Source: JBKHXF01 sp046566145 | GTDB taxonomy: Bacteria > Actinomycetota > Nitriliruptoria > Nitriliruptorales > Nitriliruptoraceae | DNA: 35,752 nucleotides | NCBI GenBank assembly: GCA_046566145.1 | Contig: JBKHXF010000035.1 | Location: 1-35,752, forward strand | Direction: 5' to 3' | Shown here: piece by piece, positions 35,404-35,752 of the stretch | Layout of the letters: the number at the start of each line of letters is the position of its first letter | Position numbering within the stretch: position 1 is the first letter of the stretch | Position numbers and translations under genes: made by a program | Notes under the pieces: generated by a model | Seen by the model: only the letters and a program-made list of their open reading frames with translations | Told to the model about the DNA's origin: nothing | The model's database searches: none

Positions 35404-35752
35404 GTGGCCGCAGAGTTCTCCGGCGTCACCGACGTCCACGACCGTCTCAGCGCCGCGGGCTACCTGCCGGACCCCTCGATCGAGACGGTCGTCTACCTCG
35501 CGGAGCGGCTGCGCAAGCCGATCCTCGTGGAGGGGCCGGCGGGGGTCGGCAAGACCGAGCTCGCCAAGGCGGTGGCGGCGGCCCGCGACGCCGACCTGGT
35601 GCGCCTGCAGTGCTACGAGGGCCTCGACGAGGCCAAGGCGCTCTACGAGTGGGAGTACGCCAAGCAGCTGCTCTACACCCAGCTCCTCAAGGACAAGATC
35701 GGCGAGGCGCTCCAGGGCGCGAAGTCGCTGGCCGAGGCGGCGGATCGCATCG
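35404..35752 (+). CDS. MoxR/CoxD-like AAA+ ATPase, N-terminal part (cut by window end)
   Basis: The first 116 residues are visible. Walker A is EGPAGVGKTELAKAV (about residues 43-57), followed by LVRLQCYEGLDEAKALYEWEY and KQLLYTQLL, which is the pattern of CoxD-like MoxR ATPases. These chaperone-like ATPases remodel or mature protein complexes, usually with a VWA-domain partner encoded next; that gene would lie beyond the window. GTG 35404 has AGGA at 35394-35397 with 6-base spacing. No stop is reached. Confidence 0.92.
   Translation, partial: MAAEFSGVTDVHDRLSAAGYLPDPSIETVVYLAERLRKPILVEGPAGVGKTELAKAVAAARDADLVRLQCYEGLDEAKALYEWEYAKQLLYTQLLKDKIGEALQGAKSLAEAADRI

Overview
The window is about 35.8 kb of very GC-rich DNA. 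It reads as ordinary chromosome from a high-GC actinobacterium. The backbone order valS-folC-ndk-mreBCD-mrdA-rodA-(radical SAM)-(DUF2344)-RNase E/G-rplU-rpmA-obg-proB is the order I associate with Actinobacteria such as Streptomyces. A radC-like gene before mreB, the lost proA partner and several inserted accessory genes suggest a deep-branching lineage (Nitriliruptoria-like is my guess; it is inference only). No tRNA, rRNA, CRISPR array, insertion sequence or phage gene was seen. I count 28 genes, the last cut by the window edge. By my start assignments 21 begin with GTG, 5 with ATG and 2 with TTG.

Layout. 0.4-4.5 kb: valS and folC, nearly touching. 4.5-5.3 kb: an inverted gene for a secreted CAP-domain protein. 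5.6-6.6 kb: ndk, a strong hairpin terminator, and a short RadC-like JAMM protein that appears to lack the JAMM glutamate. 6.85-12.7 kb: the rod-shape and elongation set mreB, mreC, mreD, mrdA (PBP2) and rodA, with an MFS transporter starting directly after the rodA stop. 14.2-19.1 kb: a radical SAM protein, its DUF2344 partner and an RNase E/G with a roughly 260-residue disordered N-terminal arm.

19.1-27.3 kb is an accessory block that separates RNase E/G from rplU. It holds a polytopic membrane protein overlapping a YtrA-type GntR regulator, with two perfect inverted repeats upstream. Next is a heterodimeric ABC exporter with complementary degenerate and canonical ATP sites, probably read from a leaderless promoter. 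An aldehyde dehydrogenase superfamily enzyme and a convergent sucrase/ferredoxin-like protein follow.

27.3-30.8 kb returns to the backbone: a clear promoter, a hairpin at the predicted transcript start, rplU, rpmA, a strong terminator, obg and proB. Then come an inverted stand-alone SdhA/FrdA-type flavoprotein and, divergently, lemA with a DUF2207 membrane protein and the start of a MoxR/CoxD-like AAA ATPase.

How the genes work together. mreBCD, mrdA and rodA build the lateral wall. The radical SAM/DUF2344/RNase/L21/L27/Obg group concerns RNA and the ribosome. The GntR-membrane protein pair looks like a self-regulated envelope-response unit. LemA-DUF2207-MoxR looks like a membrane-associated remodelling module. 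I found no single clearly new system. The best leads are the GntR operator region, the altered RadC-like protein, the rplU leader hairpin, the RNase arm and the orphan flavoprotein.
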